Below, piece by piece: positions 61,085-64,000 of a stretch of DNA of 64,000 bases. The position numbers were made by a program, and so were the translations under genes. The notes beneath the pieces were generated by a model. The model made no database searches. It worked only from the letters and a program-made list of their open reading frames with translations, and had not been told where the DNA came from. The stretch comes from Tsuneonella dongtanensis (GTDB lineage: Bacteria; Pseudomonadota; Alphaproteobacteria; Sphingomonadales; Sphingomonadaceae), in assembly GCF_001698205.1 (NCBI RefSeq), contig NZ_CP016591.1:2356001-2420000 (forward strand), in the 5' to 3' direction. How positions within the stretch are numbered: position 1 is the stretch's first letter; each line of letters begins with the position of its first letter.

Positions 61085-61312
61085 TCAACGCGCGTAGAGG
61101 ATGATCATCGCAACGGCGAACGCCATCAGGCCGAGAAGTTCGGCGGCGGCGAAGCCGATGTAGAGGACGGTGGTCTGGCCTGGCGCGGCGGCCGGATTGC
61201 GCAGCGCGCCCTGAAGGAACGAGCCGAAGACGCTGCCGACGCCGGCGGCGGCGGCACCTGCACCGATGGCCGCGAGACCGGCACCGATGACCTGAGCAGA
61301 AGCGAGATCCAT
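61085..61312 (-). CDS. atpE: F0F1 ATP synthase subunit c
   Basis: A 75-residue two-helix hairpin that forms the rotor ring. Helix 1 has the GxGxG packing pattern (GAGLAAIGAGAAAAGVG), the polar loop is ARNP-like (LRNPAAAPGQ), and helix 2 carries the proton-binding glutamate E58 in FAAAELLGLMAF. The ATG at 61312 has GGAG 8 nt upstream; the longer reading from 61333 (MLNGVNI) lacks that. The ring is presumably proton-driven; the residues for sodium binding are not obvious. Confidence 0.96.
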   Translation of the reverse strand: MDLASAQVIGAGLAAIGAGAAAAGVGSVFGSFLQGALRNPAAAPGQTTVLYIGFAAAELLGLMAFAVAMIILYAR

Positions 61313-61345
61313 GATATTAACTCCGTTAAGCAAGCGTTTGAATAA

Positions 61346-62125
61346 TCAGTGAAGGTTGACCGCGTCGTTGATGTAGAGCGCAGTCAGCAGCGCGAACACG
61401 TAGGCCTGAATACCGCCGACCAGCAGTTCCAGCGCGTTCACGAAGATCAGGAATACGAAGCACAGCGCCGAAATGCCCCAACCCAGCACGCTGCCGGCAT
61501 TGAGCCCCTGAACGACGAAGTTTCCGAACACCTCGAGCAGGACGTGGCCGGCGAACATCGCGACGAAAGGACGCAGGCCAAGGCTGAACGGGCGCACCAG
61601 GAAGCTGACGAACTCGATCGGGGCAACGAACATCTTCACCGGCAGCGGCGCGCCCTTGGGCACGAACAGGCTGAGGAAGTGGAGGCCGTGCTTCCAGAAG
61701 CCCACGCCGAGGACGATCGCGAAGCTCAGGATCGAAAGGACACCGGTGATCGTGAACTGACCGGTCACCGCGAAGGGGTGGACGCCCGGGATGATCGCGA
61801 ACGGCATCGCGCTGAGCCAGTTCGACACGAGGATGAACATGAACGCGGTGAAGATCCACGGCAGGTACTTGCGGCCCTCGGGCCCGATGCCCTGCTTGGC
61901 AATATCGCCGACGAAGCCGGTGATTCCCTCGACCGCGGCCTGCCAGCGGCCCGGTACGAGTTGACGCTTCGTACCACCCCACATGAACACCAGGATCGCA
62001 ACGACGACGAACCCCATCCACATCGCGGAATTGGTGAACTGGAACGGCGACGCAACGAGTTCGCCTCCCCCAATCGGGGAGATCGCGAACTGGTGCATCG
62101 GGTCCATCTTGGCTTCGGCTGCCAC
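61346..62125 (-). CDS. atpB: F0F1 ATP synthase subunit a
   Basis: A 259-residue membrane stator subunit forming the proton half-channels. Helices are clear; the essential arginine region reads FSLGLRPFVAMFAGHVLLEV, in which a proline follows the arginine where most species have leucine (LRLF). The C-terminal helices NALELLVGGIQAYVFALLTA and LYINDAVNLH are normal. The GTG start at 62125 is the best; it follows the atpI stop by 23 bp. Confidence 0.95.
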   Translation of the reverse strand: MAAEAKMDPMHQFAISPIGGGELVASPFQFTNSAMWMGFVVVAILVFMWGGTKRQLVPGRWQAAVEGITGFVGDIAKQGIGPEGRKYLPWIFTAFMFILVSNWLSAMPFAIIPGVHPFAVTGQFTITGVLSILSFAIVLGVGFWKHGLHFLSLFVPKGAPLPVKMFVAPIEFVSFLVRPFSLGLRPFVAMFAGHVLLEVFGNFVVQGLNAGSVLGWGISALCFVFLIFVNALELLVGGIQAYVFALLTALYINDAVNLH

Positions 62126-62148
62126 GGTCTATCCCTGGATTGCTGCCG

Positions 62149-62454
62149 TCAGTCGGCTTTGTTGAGGCGCACGACCTGCAGGCACGCGCCGAAGAATGCG
62201 AGGAACATCAGGCCGATCATGATCCACGGCCGGGTGTCGAACAGCCCGTCGAGGAACCAGCCGATGACGATGCCGCCCAACGGATAGCCGACCATGGTCG
62301 ATGCGATCTGCATCGCCCGGCTGCGGCCGTCGATCTGCGGCTTGTCGCGCCCCAGGCGATGGTCTTCGGCCTGGCGCGCCGCGGCGATCCGCTGCTCGAG
62401 CGAATCGAGCTTCGGGTCTTCGCCTACGTTCACGTTTTCGGGATCGTTCGCCAC
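62149..62454 (-). CDS. atpI: AtpI/AtpZ-type ATP synthase accessory protein
   Basis: A 101-residue protein with an N-terminal charged region (DSLEQRIAAARQAEDHRLGR) and two membrane helices (MQIASTMVGYPLGGIVIGWF and WIMIGLMFLAFFGACLQVV). Such proteins lead atp operons and aid c-ring assembly or Mg2+ handling. GTG start at 62454. It is the first gene of the F0 operon and is divergent from nhaA. Confidence 0.92.
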   Translation of the reverse strand: MANDPENVNVGEDPKLDSLEQRIAAARQAEDHRLGRDKPQIDGRSRAMQIASTMVGYPLGGIVIGWFLDGLFDTRPWIMIGLMFLAFFGACLQVVRLNKAD

Positions 62455-62621
62455 GAAGAGCGTCAGCCTCGCACGGGGTTCATAGGAAAACGCAGCCGAC
62501 GAGGCCGGCCGCGGACGCGCCGCCCTTAGGTGGGGGGCTTGCCCGAGTCAACCGGGCCGGACGGCGAAAACCGGGCTTGGAGGGTCTTGCAAGGAGGGGA
62601 CGCTTCGACAAGGGTCGCCCG

Positions 62622-63812
62622 ATGCAGCAGACAACCAATCCGATCAAACTCGCGCTCATCCCGGTCAAGGCCCTGTTCGTTTCGGATTCGCGCGAAGGCA
62701 TCCTGCTCATCGGCGTGGCGCTTGCCGCGCTTGCGCTCGCCAATTCGGCGCTGTCGGAGGCCTATCACGCGCTGTTCCACTCCCCGCTGGCGTGGTCCCC
62801 CATCCCCAAGCTGTCGACCGCGCACCTGTGGATCAACGACGCCCTCATGGCGATATTCTTCTTCGTCGTCGGACTCGAGGTGAAGCGCGAGCTCGTCGAG
62901 GGAGATCTCGCCGATCCGCAAGCACGCAGGCTTCCCATCATTGCGGCGGTCGCGGGCATGGCCATCCCGGCAGCTCTGTTCGTCGCTCTCGTCGGCGACG
63001 ACCCCACCTTGGACCGTGGTTGGGCGATCCCGGCTGCAACCGACATCGCTTTTGCGATGGGTGTCGTGGGCCTGCTCGGCAACCGGGTCCCGGCATCGCT
63101 GCGCCTGTTCCTTCTCACCGTCGCCATCGTCGACGATATCGGCGCGGTCATTATCATTGCGGTGTTCTACACGGTGCAGGTGAAGGCCCTGTGGCTTCTG
63201 GCCGCCGTGGCCGTCGGATGCATCATGGCGGTGATGAACTTGCGCAGGGTGGACCGGAACTGGCCCTACATCGTGGCAACGCTGGTGCTGTGGCTGTGCG
63301 TGCTTCACTCAGGCCTACACGCAACGATCGCAGGCGTCGTCGCCGCGCTCATGATCCCCATGCGGCGTGCAGACGACACGCCGTTTCTCGAGACGGTCGA
63401 GCACGGGTTGGCACCGTGGAATGCCTATCTCGTCGTACCGGTGTTCGCGCTGGCCAATGCCGGGGTAGACATGCGCGGGCTCGGCATCGAGGGATTGCTC
63501 GCACCCTTGCCTGTAGCCATCGCCGCGGGACTTTTTCTCGGCAAGCAGATCGGCATCGTGGGGGCCGTGGCGCTGGCAAACAAGCTAGGCATCGCGCGCC
63601 TTCCCGAAGGCGCGAGCTGGGTTCAACTGTGGGGGGTGTCGATCCTCTGCGGCATCGGCTTCACCATGAGCCTGTTTATCGGCACGATGGCCTTCGCCGA
63701 GGCCCCGATGCTCTACGAACAGGCCAAAATCGGGGTGCTGGCGGGTACGTTCGCGTCGCTCATATTGGGATACGTAGTGTTACGCGTGACCACGGAGAAG
63801 CCCGAGGACTAG
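62622..63812 (+). CDS. nhaA: Na+/H+ antiporter NhaA
   Basis: A 396-residue inner-membrane antiporter that expels sodium in exchange for two protons. Features: HLWINDALMAIFFFVVGLEV in helix 2, the PAATDIAFAMGVVGLLGNRV assembly, and the paired aspartates VAIVDDIGAVIII (about residues 171-172) that bind the ion. Length matches E. coli NhaA. The ATG at 62622 follows a GGAGGGGA ribosome-binding stretch further upstream. Convergent and interlocked with nhaD. Confidence 0.95.
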   Translation: MQQTTNPIKLALIPVKALFVSDSREGILLIGVALAALALANSALSEAYHALFHSPLAWSPIPKLSTAHLWINDALMAIFFFVVGLEVKRELVEGDLADPQARRLPIIAAVAGMAIPAALFVALVGDDPTLDRGWAIPAATDIAFAMGVVGLLGNRVPASLRLFLLTVAIVDDIGAVIIIAVFYTVQVKALWLLAAVAVGCIMAVMNLRRVDRNWPYIVATLVLWLCVLHSGLHATIAGVVAALMIPMRRADDTPFLETVEHGLAPWNAYLVVPVFALANAGVDMRGLGIEGLLAPLPVAIAAGLFLGKQIGIVGAVALANKLGIARLPEGASWVQLWGVSILCGIGFTMSLFIGTMAFAEAPMLYEQAKIGVLAGTFASLILGYVVLRVTTEKPED

Positions 63813-64000
63813 ATCAGTCCCGCACCGCGCAGAAATTGTTCCTGCGCGATGTATGCGCCCGCTCCCGCGAGGTAGCCGATGAGTGCGAGCAGGCTGAAGC
63901 GCTTCATGTACCAGATGAAGTCGATCTTCGCGATGCCCATCGCCGCCACGCCGGCGGCCGAGCCGATGATCAGGATCGACCCGCCCGTTCCCGCGCAATA
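63809..64000 (-). CDS. nhaD: Na+/H+ antiporter NhaD, C-terminal end (gene runs off the window)
   Basis: The last 63 residues of a membrane transporter: a glycine-rich helix (GTGGSILIIGSAAGVAAMG), then KIDFIWYMKRFSLLALIGYL and AGAGAYIAQEQFLRGAGLI before TAG. This matches the C-terminus of NhaD-type sodium:proton antiporters of halotolerant proteobacteria. The start and the catalytic core are outside the window. Its stop overlaps that of nhaA by 4 nt, placing two different Na+/H+ antiporters tail to tail. Confidence 0.85.
   Translation of the reverse strand, partial: YCAGTGGSILIIGSAAGVAAMGIAKIDFIWYMKRFSLLALIGYLAGAGAYIAQEQFLRGAGLI

Overview
This window is about 64 kb of GC-rich, densely packed bacterial chromosome. 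Gene families and order point to an alphaproteobacterium of the order Sphingomonadales, most like Erythrobacteraceae. The signs are the split F0 ATP synthase operon with both b and b' subunits, PhaR, the TIGR02300 FYDLN protein beside aroA-cmk-rpsA, a sphingomonad-type 'vgr-related' protein, a TIGR03607 patatin, and short REP-like palindromes of the kind that enter sphingomonad genes. I found no prophage, insertion sequence or CRISPR array; nearly everything is core chromosome with a few accessory-looking genes.

Layout. 1-2.6 kb: the N-terminal part of pyruvate dehydrogenase E2 with REP-like repeats in its linkers, a UspA protein, and a small membrane protein divergent from an XRE/MmyB-type regulator. 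2.6-10.5 kb: RNase R, exported M3 and M28 peptidases, a DUF805 membrane protein and prolyl-tRNA synthetase. 10.6-16.4 kb (minus strand): phaR, alr coupled to an MHS-type transporter, an Fe-S scaffold-like gene coupled to cvpA, and radA. 16.5-24.6 kb: a large patatin-like protein, an exported metallo-beta-lactamase-fold protein, the dnaK-dnaJ-LMW phosphatase set with a clear RpoH-type promoter, a PCu(A)C copper chaperone and the vgr-related protein. 24.6-27 kb: a small A/T-richer orphan gene, an indoleamine 2,3-dioxygenase homologue and a lipoprotein. 27-34.6 kb: hrcA-grpE-thrC, divergent from rph-rdgB; then a CAP-domain protein, hemW-xerC and a DedA protein. 34.7-41.3 kb: AMP nucleosidase, a beta-propeller lipoprotein, a YbjN protein, an exported M2 (ACE-like) peptidase, and a coupled cassette of two GFA proteins plus an alpha/beta hydrolase. 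41.3-45.1 kb: a MarR-EmrA-EmrB efflux operon and a 2-hydroxychromene-2-carboxylate isomerase-like protein. 45.1-52.3 kb: TrmO-like protein, a lipoprotein, asd, then rplS-trmD and rimM-rpsP-ffh, two halves of a normally continuous ribosome-biogenesis operon split by an opposite-strand thioredoxin-reductase-like gene, then tRNA-Ala(GGC). 52.4-57.2 kb: TIGR02300, aroA, a CBU_0592-like membrane protein, cmk and rpsA. 57.3-64 kb: gloB and small redox genes, the F0 operon atpI-atpB-atpE-atpF'-atpF, then nhaA convergent with nhaD (partial).

How it fits together. The content suits an aerobic, salt-tolerant, peptide-using marine or brackish heterotroph: three large exported peptidases, two Na+/H+ antiporters, PHA-granule control and a PDH complex. 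Protein-quality-control genes (dnaK, dnaJ, grpE, hrcA) lie in two clusters about 5 kb apart.

Architecture. Packing is extreme. Many co-directional neighbours share ATGA, GTGA or TGATG junctions. Six of twelve convergent pairs end with interlocked stop codons overlapping by exactly 4 nt. The strongest oddities are the REP-like repeats inside pdhC, the very long acidic tail on ribosomal protein S16, the split trmD/rimM operon, the indoleamine dioxygenase homologue, and a perfect 10-bp inverted repeat upstream of phaR. I did not find a convincing novel multi-gene system.
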